Shown here piece after piece: positions 1 to 5,734 of a stretch of 6,210 nt of DNA. The DNA is from Bacillota bacterium (GTDB taxonomy: Bacteria > Bacillota > Desulfitobacteriia > Desulfitobacteriales > JAJXUE01), in assembly GCA_021786555.1 (NCBI GenBank), contig JAJYNB010000217.1, forward strand, positions 1 through 6,210, written 5' to 3'. Both the position numbers and the translations under genes were made by a program. Below the pieces are notes generated by a model, which was not told the origin of the DNA, ran no database searches, and was given only the letters and a program-made list of their open reading frames with translations. Numbering within the stretch: position 1 is the stretch's first letter; every line of letters starts with the position of its first letter.

Positions 1-455
1 TAGCGGGCCAGATACGGCCGGTAACGGGAAAAAATCAAGTAAACCAGGGCTGTAAGAATGCCCCCCAGCACTGCAGTGTTCACAACAGCCCCGAGAAAAA
101 ACACGCTGCCAAAACGTTCCAGTTCGACAATCCTTAAGTGACTGAGAATCAAAAGCCTGCGCAGGGTAGCCAGCACGTACCTGTGGGGCTGGCCAGTAAG
201 GAAGTACCCCGTAATCAGGTTGAAATAGAAAAATATGGGGAAAAAAGACTTAAACATCAAGTCGCCCAGAAGAGCGCCGGCAATACTCACCCTAAAGGCG
301 CTGGCCAGTAAACCGGCAACCAACACACCGATGCCGAAGGTGGGGAAAAAGTTGACACAGGCACCCAAGGCAAACCCCAGGGCAACTTTCCAGGGAGTAC
401 CCCTCAGACGCAAAAGTCTTAACAAGTAGTAACGGATTGCCCGCCGGAATTTCAT
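1..455 (-). CDS. DUF2062 family membrane protein, 3' end cut by window edge
   Basis: The minus strand is open from an ATG at 455 to the window edge, giving 151 residues without a stop. The protein begins MKFRRAIRYYLLRLLRLRG, a basic N-terminus, then TPWKVALGFALGACVNFFP (about residues 21-39). That is the pattern of DUF2062 proteins: a small residue-Pro start, a Gly/Ala-rich helix and a Pro near a TFGIG turn. Hydrophobic segments follow at about 43-60, 66-85 and 118-140, so it should be an integral membrane protein. Its function is unknown; DUF2062 domains occur alone or fused to glycosyltransferases, and the missing C-terminus prevents telling which. An AGGGGG ribosome-binding site lies 4 bases before the ATG. 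It has its own promoter at the 3' end of glpX, so it is probably a separate transcription unit. Family assignment is from the visible motif; the start is well supported. Confidence 0.78.
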   Translation of the reverse strand, partial: MKFRRAIRYYLLRLLRLRGTPWKVALGFALGACVNFFPTFGIGVLVAGLLASAFRVSIAGALLGDLMFKSFFPIFFYFNLITGYFLTGQPHRYVLATLRRLLILSHLRIVELERFGSVFFLGAVVNTAVLGGILTALVYLIFSRYRPYLAR

Positions 456-481
456 TTTTCCCCCTGCGTTATACATTTAAA

Positions 482-512
482 GACCTTCTTCTCTCGAAGA
501 AGGTCCTTTTTT
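482..512. terminator. Hairpin between glpX and the DUF2062 gene
   Basis: A perfect 10-bp stem (GACCTTCTTC, 482-491, with GAAGAAGGTC, 496-505) closes a 4-base loop. On the plus strand it is followed by CTTTTTT, a textbook U-tract, although no plus-strand gene is visible. On the minus strand, the direction of all genes, the tail is only TTTAAATG, so termination of glpX transcripts would be weak. The hairpin lies between a minus-strand promoter (517-546) and the DUF2062 start codon, so it would form at the very 5' end of that mRNA. It could act as a bidirectional terminator, an attenuator or a 5' stabilising hairpin. Confidence 0.5.
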
Positions 513-516
513 CAAC

Positions 517-546
517 AGTATACGCCGTAATCCCTTACTGCGTCAA
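517..546 (-). promoter_or_regulatory. Sigma-A-type promoter for the DUF2062 gene
   Basis: TTGACG (-35, 541-546) and TATACT (-10, 517-522) are separated by 18 bases; each matches the sigma-A consensus at 5 of 6 positions. The -35 box begins directly after the glpX stop codon (548-550). Transcription would start near 510, just before the 482-505 hairpin, leaving a leader of about 55 bases. Confidence 0.55.
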
Positions 547-547
547 G

Positions 548-1525
548 CTATTTGCGGGCACCCTTCATGGCATAGGCGGGCTTTTTATCGAAGCGGTGCT
601 GAGCTTTGATAAATCGCACAGTTCCGGTCTTGCCCCGGATTACCACCGTATGGGTATATGCTCCCTGGTCGGTGAAACGAACCCCTTCCAGCAGGCTGCC
701 GGAGGTGATTCCTGTAGCTGCAAAAATAACTTCATCTCCCTTGACCAGATCCTCCATGGTCAGCAGCCTGTTGATATCGCTGATGCCCAAAACCCGGGCT
801 CTCTCCACGTCTGCATCATTTTCAGGCCAAAGTCTGCCCTGCATTTCACCGCCAAGGCACTTGAGCGCTGCCGCGGCCAAAACCCCTTCCGGCGCGCCGC
901 CTACACCCATCATAATGTCCACTCCAGTATTATCAAAGGCGCACGCCACAGCAGGAGACACGTCCCCATCGCTGATCAGCTGAATTCTTGCCCCGCAGGC
1001 CCGTACCTGGTCAATTAATTCCTGGTGCCGGGGTCTGTCCAGAATCACCACGGTCAAGTCATTGAGTCCCTTGCCTAAAGCCCTGGCCACCTCATGCAGG
1101 TTTTGCTCCACCGGGGCATCCAGGTTGATACAGCCTTTGGCCTTGGGGCCAACGGCGATTTTATTCATGTACATATCCGGTGCATGCAGCAGGCATCCGC
1201 GCCGGGCAGCCGCAAGCACCGCGATAGCTCCGGTCAGGCCCTTTGCCACTATGTTGGTGCCCTCCAGCGGGTCGACGGCTATATCCAGCTGGGGGGACTC
1301 CCCGGTACCGACCTTTTCGCCGATGTAGAGCATGGGGGCCTCGTCCATTTCCCCTTCTCCTATTACCACAACTCCCGCAATATGAATGGTATCGAAGACA
1401 GCCCGCATAGCTTCCACCGCGGCACCGTCAGCGGCATCCTTATTCCCCCTGCCCATCCAGCGGGCGGAAGCAAGGGCGGCCGCTTCGGTAACCCGGGCAA
1501 ACTCCAGGGCCAGTTCTCTCTCCAA
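548..1525 (-). CDS. glpX: Fructose-1,6-bisphosphatase, class II (GlpX)
   Basis: This cytosolic enzyme hydrolyses fructose-1,6-bisphosphate to fructose-6-phosphate and phosphate, the committed gluconeogenic step; it belongs to the lithium-sensitive phosphatase superfamily and needs divalent metal. The 325-residue length is normal for GlpX. Visible active-site elements are Asp33, the GEGEMDEAP block with Glu57 and Asp61, the DPLEGTN metal motif with Asp85 and Glu88, and Glu213 in GGAPEG, all at the numbering known for E. coli GlpX. The start is TTG: MERELALEFARVTEAAALAS matches the conserved N-terminus of Bacillus homologues, and a GGGAGGG ribosome-binding site lies 8 bases upstream. It follows tal after 224 bases holding an IS-like remnant and a possible promoter, so it may be transcribed both from the fba promoter and on its own. 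Confidence 0.96.
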   Translation of the reverse strand: MERELALEFARVTEAAALASARWMGRGNKDAADGAAVEAMRAVFDTIHIAGVVVIGEGEMDEAPMLYIGEKVGTGESPQLDIAVDPLEGTNIVAKGLTGAIAVLAAARRGCLLHAPDMYMNKIAVGPKAKGCINLDAPVEQNLHEVARALGKGLNDLTVVILDRPRHQELIDQVRACGARIQLISDGDVSPAVACAFDNTGVDIMMGVGGAPEGVLAAAALKCLGGEMQGRLWPENDADVERARVLGISDINRLLTMEDLVKGDEVIFAATGITSGSLLEGVRFTDQGAYTHTVVIRGKTGTVRFIKAQHRFDKKPAYAMKGARK

Positions 1526-1567
1526 AACAGATTCCCTCCCAAATAAAATATCCTGAACCCTGCCCTA

Positions 1568-1596
1568 ATTCTGCCACACTCCAACCGGGTTTTCAA
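1568..1596 (-). promoter_or_regulatory. Possible sigma-A promoter for glpX
   Basis: TTGAAA (-35, 1591-1596; 5 of 6) and CAGAAT (-10, 1568-1573; 4 of 6) are 17 bases apart, giving a start near 1561 and a leader of about 35 bases before the TTG codon. It lies downstream of the IS-like hairpins, so it could keep glpX expressed if they impede transcription from fba. The -10 is weak. Confidence 0.35.
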
Positions 1597-1649
1597 ACCT
1601 TATTTTCAGGAAACGCTTAACACCCTCCGACTGTTTATCCAATCGTAAG

Positions 1650-1673
1650 ACTCCCACTTCTACAAGTGGGAGT
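1650..1673. repeat. 10-bp hairpin, candidate terminal hairpin of the IS-like element
   Basis: ACTCCCACTT (1650-1659) pairs perfectly with AAGTGGGAGT (1664-1673) around the loop CTAC. On the minus strand it is followed by CTTAC, not a U-tract, so it is not a convincing terminator. A terminal hairpin close to a TTAC-like cleavage site is typical of IS200/IS605 ends. Confidence 0.7.
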
Positions 1674-1690
1674 GGGTCCCCCGTTCTCTG

Positions 1691-1720
1691 CTTCGGTGGG
1701 GGTAGACTCCCCCACCGAAG
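1691..1720. repeat. 12-bp GC-rich hairpin in the tal-glpX spacer
   Basis: CTTCGGTGGGGG (1691-1702) pairs perfectly with CCCCCACCGAAG (1709-1720) around a 6-base loop. It is the most stable structure in the spacer and should slow polymerase or act as a barrier to 3' exonucleases that protects the fba-tal mRNA. No T-run follows on either strand. Confidence 0.75.
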
Positions 1721-1727
1721 TCTCGAT

Positions 1728-1745
1728 GTTCAGCTTAAGCTGAAC
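1728..1745. repeat. 18-base perfect palindrome after the tal stop codon
   Basis: GTTCAGCTTAAGCTGAAC is fully self-complementary and ends 5 bases from the tal stop codon (1750-1752). On the minus-strand RNA it can form a TTCAGC stem with a TTAA loop, extended by CTCG/CGAG across a 3-base bulge. It may mark the other edge of the IS-like element or be the 3' hairpin of the fba-tal mRNA. Confidence 0.7.
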
Positions 1746-1749
1746 GAGT

Positions 1750-2397
1750 TCACTGCGGCGCAACCTTACGCCAGTCAGCGAGGAACTTCTCCACGCCTGC
1801 CGTGGTCAGGGGATGGTCTGTCAACTGCATAATAACTTTATAGGGCACTGTAGCGATGTGGGCGCCCAGTTTAGCCGCCTCTACCACGTGAATAGGATGG
1901 CGGATGCTGGCGGCAATGATCTGGGTGGGCAGGTTATGGGTTGAAAAAATCTCTACTATATCTCTGATGAGGCCCAAACCGTCCTGGCCCACATCATCCA
2001 GCCTGCCGAGGAAGGGGCTTACGTAAGTGGCGCCTGCCCTGGCGGCCAACAAGGCCTGGGCAGCTGAAAAGACCAAAGTCACATTGGTTTTTAGCCCCAG
2101 GGCGTGGAGCTGCTTGACAGCCTTCAGCCCCTCGGGCAGCATCGGTATCTTAATTACTATATTGGGATGAATCGCCGCCAGTGATTTGGCTTCCTCCACC
2201 ATACCTGGGGCTTCCAGGCTGATGACTTCTGCTGAGATAGGGCCGTCCACAATCTCACAGATTTCCTGAACCACCTGACGAAAATCCCTGCCTTCTTTGG
2301 CTATTAAAGACGGATTGGTAGTCACACCACTGATAACACCCAACTCATTGGCCCGTATGATCTCATCAATGTTTGCTGTATCAATAAACAAACGCAT
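1750..2397 (-). CDS. tal: Small transaldolase of the TalC/FSA type (often annotated fsa)
   Basis: The protein is a 215-residue TIM-barrel enzyme of the short MipB/TalC class (usual length 212-220). The start MRLFIDTANIDEI at 2397 carries the conserved catalytic Asp6 and has an AAGGGG ribosome-binding site 8 bases upstream; the frame extends 11 codons further to 2430, but without family similarity. The GVTTNPSL motif lies at 24-31, and the Schiff-base lysine is Lys83 in NIVIKIP. Two active-site positions speak for transaldolase rather than fructose-6-phosphate aldolase: Glu57 in SAEV, where E. coli FSA has Gln59, and Phe129 in SPFLGR, where FSA has Tyr131. The likely reaction is transfer of dihydroxyacetone from sedoheptulose-7-phosphate to glyceraldehyde-3-phosphate in the pentose phosphate pathway. 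It lies 74 bases after fba and is probably co-transcribed with it. The C-terminus FLADWRKV looks complete. Confidence 0.93.
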   Translation of the reverse strand: MRLFIDTANIDEIIRANELGVISGVTTNPSLIAKEGRDFRQVVQEICEIVDGPISAEVISLEAPGMVEEAKSLAAIHPNIVIKIPMLPEGLKAVKQLHALGLKTNVTLVFSAAQALLAARAGATYVSPFLGRLDDVGQDGLGLIRDIVEIFSTHNLPTQIIAASIRHPIHVVEAAKLGAHIATVPYKVIMQLTDHPLTTAGVEKFLADWRKVAPQ

Positions 2398-2434
2398 AGC
2401 TCGCACCCCTTCCAGGTTGATTAATAGCAAGAAA

Positions 2435-2451
2435 GGAGCAGAAAACGCTCC
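2435..2451 (-). other. Short hairpin in the fba-tal spacer
   Basis: GGAGC (2435-2439) pairs with GCTCC (2447-2451) around a 7-base loop. On the minus strand it is followed by TTTCTTGC, a poor U-tract, so it is at most a weak terminator or an mRNA processing or stability element that could lower tal relative to fba. An overlapping 6-bp alternative (CTCCTT/AAGGAG) exists. Confidence 0.35.
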
Positions 2452-2471
2452 ACTCCTTCAAACAAAACTGT

Positions 2472-3326
2472 CTAAGCCCGGCCGGAACTGCCGAAGACCC
2501 GGATCTTGTCCCTGATAATCTGCACAGCCGCTTCGCGGGCCGGTCCCAGTACATTGCGCGGGTCAATTTCATTGGGTTTGTCCGAGATCACTTTCCGCGC
2601 CGCATTTACAAAAGCCTCCCGGATGTTGGTGTCAATATTCACTTTACGCACGCCCAGGCTCACCGCTTCGCGGACAGCATCGTCAGGGACGCCCGACGAG
2701 CCATGCAGTACGATGGGGATATTGACCGTGCCCCTGATCTGCCTTAAGCGTTCAAAGTCCAGTTTGGGAATACCTTTGTAGCGGCCATGGGCCGTACCGA
2801 TAGCCACAGCCAGAGAATCTACCCCGGCAGCATCCACAAACCTTTTTGCTTCCATAGGGTCCGTAAACAGGGCCTCCCGTTCGCTCACCGTGATATCGTC
2901 TTCCGTGCCGCCAATTTTGCCCAGTTCGGCCTCTACAGATACCCCAACCGCTCTGGCCACGCTTAGAACGCGGTTAGTCAAGTCAATGTTTTCCTCCAGG
3001 GAATGCTTGGAGCCGTCAATCATCACAGAAGTAAAACCGGACCGGATACACTGCATGCACTGCTCAAAACTGGTACCGTGGTCGAGGTGCAGCGCAATGG
3101 GTACAGGTGACTTATCCGCAGCGGTTCTGGTCAGCGCTGCTATATAATCAATTCCAGCGTACTTGATGGCTCCCTGGCTAGCCTGAATGATTACCGGAGC
3201 CTGTTCGGCCTCGGCAGCCGCCACAATGGCCTGAACTATTTCCATATTGTTGCAGTTAAAAGCACCAACCGCATAGCCGCCTGCCTCAGCTTTTTTTAGC
3301 AATTCAGCAACTGTTACCAAGGGCAT
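2472..3326 (-). CDS. fba: Fructose-1,6-bisphosphate aldolase, class II
   Basis: This cytosolic zinc enzyme reversibly condenses dihydroxyacetone phosphate and glyceraldehyde-3-phosphate into fructose-1,6-bisphosphate. The 284-residue length is standard for the Gram-positive class II family. Catalytic Asp82 and zinc ligand His83 lie in LHLDHG; the other zinc ligands are His180 (GTAHGRY) and His208 (VLHGSSG); the second signature VEAELGKIGG contains Glu134; phosphate-binding NIDT is at 230-233. The 208-212 loop is HGSSG where many fructose-bisphosphate aldolases have HGGSG, so a related GatY/KbaY-type substrate cannot be excluded by eye, but the tal and glpX neighbours favour fructose-1,6-bisphosphate. 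The ATG at 3326 has AGGAGGT 8 bases upstream. It is the first gene of the probable fba-tal-glpX operon, led by a sigma-H-like promoter and insulated from spo0F by a terminator. Confidence 0.95.
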   Translation of the reverse strand: MPLVTVAELLKKAEAGGYAVGAFNCNNMEIVQAIVAAAEAEQAPVIIQASQGAIKYAGIDYIAALTRTAADKSPVPIALHLDHGTSFEQCMQCIRSGFTSVMIDGSKHSLEENIDLTNRVLSVARAVGVSVEAELGKIGGTEDDITVSEREALFTDPMEAKRFVDAAGVDSLAVAIGTAHGRYKGIPKLDFERLRQIRGTVNIPIVLHGSSGVPDDAVREAVSLGVRKVNIDTNIREAFVNAARKVISDKPNEIDPRNVLGPAREAAVQIIRDKIRVFGSSGRA

Positions 3327-3401
3327 ATAATGCTACCTCCTAACAAATTTCTGGTTACTCGGTTTAGTGTTGCCGGAACCAGACCTCTTAATAAGCATAA
3401 A

Positions 3402-3430
3402 TATTTCTCCCTGCCGCAGTGAATTCCTGC
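3402..3430 (-). promoter_or_regulatory. Sigma-H-like promoter for fba-tal-glpX
   Basis: GCAGGAATT (3422-3430) fits the sigma-H -35 consensus RNAGGAWWW at every position. After an 11-base spacer, GGAGAAATA (3402-3410) fits the -10 consensus RNNGAATWW except for A in place of T. Spacing and half-sites match those before spo0F. Transcription would start near 3395, leaving a leader of about 70 bases. A sigma-A alternative here (TTCACT, 18-base spacer, TATGCT) matches only 4 of 6 in each box. Confidence 0.6.
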
Positions 3431-3459
3431 AAAATCGGGCAGCAATAACATTTAGATAG

Positions 3460-3498
3460 AAAAAATTTTAAGGCCGTTTTGACAAAACGGCCTTAAAA
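3460..3498 (-). terminator. Rho-independent terminator of spo0F
   Basis: A perfect 15-bp stem (3466-3480 with 3484-3498, core AAGGCCGTTTT) closes a 3-base loop. On the minus strand it runs directly into six further T residues (3465-3460). It begins 17 bases after the spo0F stop codon and ends 29 bases before the fba promoter, so spo0F is probably monocistronic from its own promoter. Confidence 0.92.
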
Positions 3499-3515
3499 TC
3501 CGGATCAACAATAGA

Positions 3516-3890
3516 TTAACAAGCCTCTATCTCAATTAATGTCTGTTTGACCAATAATTTCAACTCGTTTAAGTCGAAGGGTTTGGTGATATATTCCCTA
3601 ACGCCTAATTTCATCGCCTGCGTCACAATTTCCAGTTCTCCATAGGCAGTCATCATGATTACAGCAATAGCCTGGTTTATTTTCTTTATCTCTTTAAGCG
3701 CCTCCAGGCCGTTCATGCCCGGCATCTTCATATCCATTAAAATCAACCCAGGTATCTCCTCCATCACCTTGGTGATGGCTTCATGCCCGCTGGCCGCCAT
3801 GTCCACATCATAGCCTTCTTCTCTGAAAGCCTCATATAACAGGCGACGTACACCCATTTGATCATCCACTACCAGGATTTTGGCTGCCAT
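3516..3890 (-). CDS. spo0F: Sporulation phosphorelay response regulator Spo0F
   Basis: This is a single-domain receiver of 124 residues with no output domain, the size of Bacillus Spo0F. Spo0F accepts phosphate from sporulation histidine kinases and passes it to Spo0B, which phosphorylates Spo0A. The acidic pocket is Asp9-Asp10, the phosphoacceptor is Asp53 in LMDMKMPG, and the switch residues are Thr81 (MMTAYGELE) and Lys103 (TKPFD). KILVVDDQMGVRRLL and MTAYGELE closely resemble Bacillus Spo0F and separate it from CheY. The ATG at 3890 has GGGAGGG 6 bases upstream. Its position between pyrG and fba is the classic spo0F locus. A sigma-H-like promoter, as known for Bacillus spo0F, a long structured leader and a strong terminator make it a self-contained unit. 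A generic CheY-like regulator is possible but less likely given the locus. Confidence 0.93.
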   Translation of the reverse strand: MAAKILVVDDQMGVRRLLYEAFREEGYDVDMAASGHEAITKVMEEIPGLILMDMKMPGMNGLEALKEIKKINQAIAVIMMTAYGELEIVTQAMKLGVREYITKPFDLNELKLLVKQTLIEIEAC

Positions 3891-3922
3891 CAGTTTCCCT
3901 CCCTACAATGGACCAGCTATAC

Positions 3923-4034
3923 GAGGTCCGAGGTCAGAGGTCCGAGATCCGATGAAAGCGAGGCTTTCACGGACATGCACAGGAGTCTTTGAAAGAAGTG
4001 CATGTAATCGGACATCGGATTGCGGACATCGGGC
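3923..4034 (-). repeat. Heptad-repeat leader of spo0F with predicted three-way-junction fold
   Basis: Two tracts of four 7-base units flank a structured core: GAGGTCC-GAGGTCA-GAGGTCC-GAGATCC (3923-3950) and ATCGGAC-ATCGGAT-TGCGGAC-ATCGGGC (4007-4034). The tracts are roughly inverse complements; 3937-3953 pairs with 4014-4030 at 14 of 17 positions. Between them are two perfect hairpins: 3953-3959 with 3963-3969 (7 bp, 3-base loop) and ACATGCAC (3973-3980) with GTGCATGT (3998-4005). Together they can form a three-way junction. The units resemble the short tandemly repeated 7-base repeats (STRR) known from cyanobacteria. The element fills most of the roughly 148-base 5' leader expected from the sigma-H-like promoter, so it would be transcribed at the front of spo0F mRNA. 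It could be a dispersed genomic repeat, a cis-acting RNA, or both. Confidence 0.7.
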
Positions 4035-4044
4035 TTCGTTATTG

Positions 4045-4073
4045 TATTTCGGGATGAAGTCGGAAATTCCTCC
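4045..4073 (-). promoter_or_regulatory. Sigma-H-like promoter for spo0F
   Basis: GGAGGAATT (4065-4073) fits RNAGGAWWW at every position. After 11 bases, CCCGAAATA (4045-4053) matches RNNGAATWW apart from the first base and A in place of T. In Bacillus subtilis spo0F is known to be transcribed by sigma-H during entry into sporulation. The start would be near 4038, immediately before the heptad element. I found no clear Spo0A box (TGTCGAA) nearby. Confidence 0.62.
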
Positions 4074-4108
4074 TTATTTTCCAAAATTACTTAAAAATTC
4101 CATATGAA

Positions 4109-5710
4109 TTAAATTTTTTTGCGTAACACGGCAGCGATGAACTCCCGGAAGAGAGGGTGTGGACGGTTGGGACGGGATTTGAACTCGGGGTGAAACTGAG
4201 AGGCCACAAACCAAGGGTGCTCCACCATCTCGGTTATCTCCACCAGCCTTCCATCGGGGGAGGTGCCGGAAAACCTTAGGCCGCCGGCCTCAAGCTGTTC
4301 CCGGAACTGGTTGTTTACCTCATAGCGGTGGCGGTGCCGTTCGTAAATTATTTCATCGCGGTAAGCCGCAAAGGCATGGGATTCCTCGACCAGCTTTGCA
4401 GGGGAAATACCCAGACGCATGGTCCCACCTTTATCAGCCACATCCTTTTGTTCTGGCAGTAGGTCTATCACAGGATAAGGGCTTTCGGGATCAAATTCAG
4501 TGCTGTTAGCCCCAGCAAAACCGCAGACATTCCTGGCGAATTCAATCACTGCGCACTGCATCCCCAAACAGATTCCAAGGAAGGGAATCTTATGTTCCCG
4601 GGCAAAAGTAATTGCCGTAACCTTGCCTTCGATACCACGGTTGCCAAAACCTCCTGGCACCAGAATCCCATCCACGTCTCCCAGCAAACCCTCCGGGCCT
4701 TCCAGCTCGATTTGTTCAGAATTAACCCATTTGATGTTGACCCGTGACCTGTGAAAGGTTCCGGCATGCCGCAGTGCTTCCGCAACACTTAGGTAGGCGT
4801 CAGGAAGTTCCACATATTTGCCCACGATAGCCACAGTACAGGAGGTTTCGGGATTGAGAATTTTGTCCACCATCTCCTGCCACTCGCTCATATCCCCGTC
4901 CGGAGCGGTCAGGCCCAGGCGTTTCAGGACAATCTCGTCCAAGCCTTCTTCCTGGAGCATGATGGGTACCTGATAGATGGTGGGAGCGTCGATGCACTGG
5001 ATTACAGCGTCTTTGTCAGTGTCACAGAATAGGGCAATCTTTTCTTTCATGTCGTTGGAGATGGGCTTCTCCGACCTGCAGACAATCAGGTTGGGTTGTA
5101 TGCCTATGCTTCTCAATTCCTTGACGCTGTGCTGAGTCGGTTTGGTCTTCTGTTCACCCGAAGCGGCAATATAAGGCACCAGGGTAACATGGATGTACAT
5201 GACATGTTCCCGGCCAATGTCATTTTTTAGCTGACGGATTGCCTCCAGAAAAGGCAAGGATTCGATATCACCCACGGTTCCGCCGATTTCCGTAATAACC
5301 ACATCAGGATGAGTTTCCCTCGCCACCCGGTAAATTCTCTCTTTTATTTCATTGGTAATGTGGGGAATAACCTGTACCGTACCGCCCAGGTAGTCCCCTT
5401 TGCGCTCTTTGGAAATAACCGACCAGTAAATTTTACCGGTAGTGACATTGCTGTTTTTCGAAAGGTTGATGTCAACAAACCTTTCGTAGTGTCCCAGATC
5501 CAAGTCTGTTTCAGCGCCATCGTCGGTCACAAACACCTCACCGTGCTGATAAGGGCTCATAGTACCCGGGTCAATGTTTATGTAAGGATCAAACTTTTGA
5601 ATAGCCACCTTCAGTCCCCTGTTTTTCAGCAGGCGTCCCAGCGATGCAGCGGTAATTCCCTTTCCCAGGGATGATACAACACCCCCGGTTACAAACACAA
5701 ACTTGGTCAT
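4109..5710 (-). CDS. pyrG: CTP synthase (glutamine-hydrolysing)
   Basis: CTP synthase converts UTP, ATP and glutamine to CTP, the last step of pyrimidine nucleotide synthesis. The 533 residues match the family. The N-terminal synthetase domain (about 1-266) starts MTKFVFVTGGVVSSLGKG, with P-loop Lys17, the metal-binding region around Asp71 (DGAETDLDLGHYERF) and Glu141 in TEIGGTVGDIES. The C-terminal class I amidotransferase domain (about 290-533) has the oxyanion loop PGGFGNRG, nucleophile Cys381 in GICLGMQ, and His507/Glu509 in SQFHPEF, completing the triad. The ATG at 5710 has AGAGGAGG 7 bases upstream and gives the canonical N-terminus; a longer frame starting at 5731 would include the ribosome-binding site and is not used. 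The leader carries a promoter followed by a terminator-like hairpin, consistent with attenuation. No terminator is evident after the stop codon. Confidence 0.98.
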   Translation of the reverse strand: MTKFVFVTGGVVSSLGKGITAASLGRLLKNRGLKVAIQKFDPYINIDPGTMSPYQHGEVFVTDDGAETDLDLGHYERFVDINLSKNSNVTTGKIYWSVISKERKGDYLGGTVQVIPHITNEIKERIYRVARETHPDVVITEIGGTVGDIESLPFLEAIRQLKNDIGREHVMYIHVTLVPYIAASGEQKTKPTQHSVKELRSIGIQPNLIVCRSEKPISNDMKEKIALFCDTDKDAVIQCIDAPTIYQVPIMLQEEGLDEIVLKRLGLTAPDGDMSEWQEMVDKILNPETSCTVAIVGKYVELPDAYLSVAEALRHAGTFHRSRVNIKWVNSEQIELEGPEGLLGDVDGILVPGGFGNRGIEGKVTAITFAREHKIPFLGICLGMQCAVIEFARNVCGFAGANSTEFDPESPYPVIDLLPEQKDVADKGGTMRLGISPAKLVEESHAFAAYRDEIIYERHRHRYEVNNQFREQLEAGGLRFSGTSPDGRLVEITEMVEHPWFVASQFHPEFKSRPNRPHPLFREFIAAVLRKKI

Positions 5711-5734
5711 CAGGCTTCCTCCTCTAAGCATGAG

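Larger units (their letters stand above)
1644..1745 (-). mobile_element. Degenerate IS200/IS605-type (tnpB) right-end or palindrome-associated element
   Basis: About 100 bases directly after the tal stop codon hold three strong palindromes (entries at 1650, 1691 and 1728). Read on the minus strand, the second hairpin is followed by GAAGCAGAGAA, a C-rich hairpin and then CTTAC. This resembles the 3' end of tnpB genes in IS200/IS605 elements, where GAAGC-AG-GAA precedes the terminal hairpin that also forms the omega-RNA scaffold. The same strand is open in the frame running from 1748 to the stop at 1637-1635, giving about 37 codons that include NIETSVGESTPTEAENGG, a Thr/Pro/Gly-rich tail of the kind I associate with TnpB C-termini. 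No RuvC or zinc-finger region is present, so it would be a solo end or a non-autonomous derivative. The resemblance is from memory and has not been aligned. A cluster of unrelated hairpins is the alternative. Confidence 0.45.

Noticed and set aside
437..1018. Plus-strand open frame of 193 codons, plus shorter plus-strand frames throughout
   Set aside because: It runs antisense through glpX and the DUF2062 start region, has no recognisable domain, and the minus-strand genes explain the sequence fully. The other plus-strand frames are likewise mirror images of pyrG, fba, tal and glpX.
1530..1560. Sigma-H-like match (CAGGATAT, 10 bases, AGGGAATCT) just before glpX
   Set aside because: The -10 part overlaps the GGGAGGG ribosome-binding site and the start would fall at the TTG codon, leaving no leader. 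The spacer is also one base short of the two convincing sites.
1363..1596. Minus-strand 77-codon frame overlapping the start of glpX
   Set aside because: It is an out-of-frame shadow of the glpX 5' region, rich in Trp/Pro/Gly, with no ribosome-binding site or known motif.
2398..2430. Upstream start for tal adding 11 residues
   Set aside because: The extra residues contain the ribosome-binding site and lack family similarity; MRLFIDTANIDEI is the conserved N-terminus.
3923..4034. CRISPR array
   Set aside because: The repeat units are 7 bases, contiguous and without spacers, and the two tracts are in opposite orientation.
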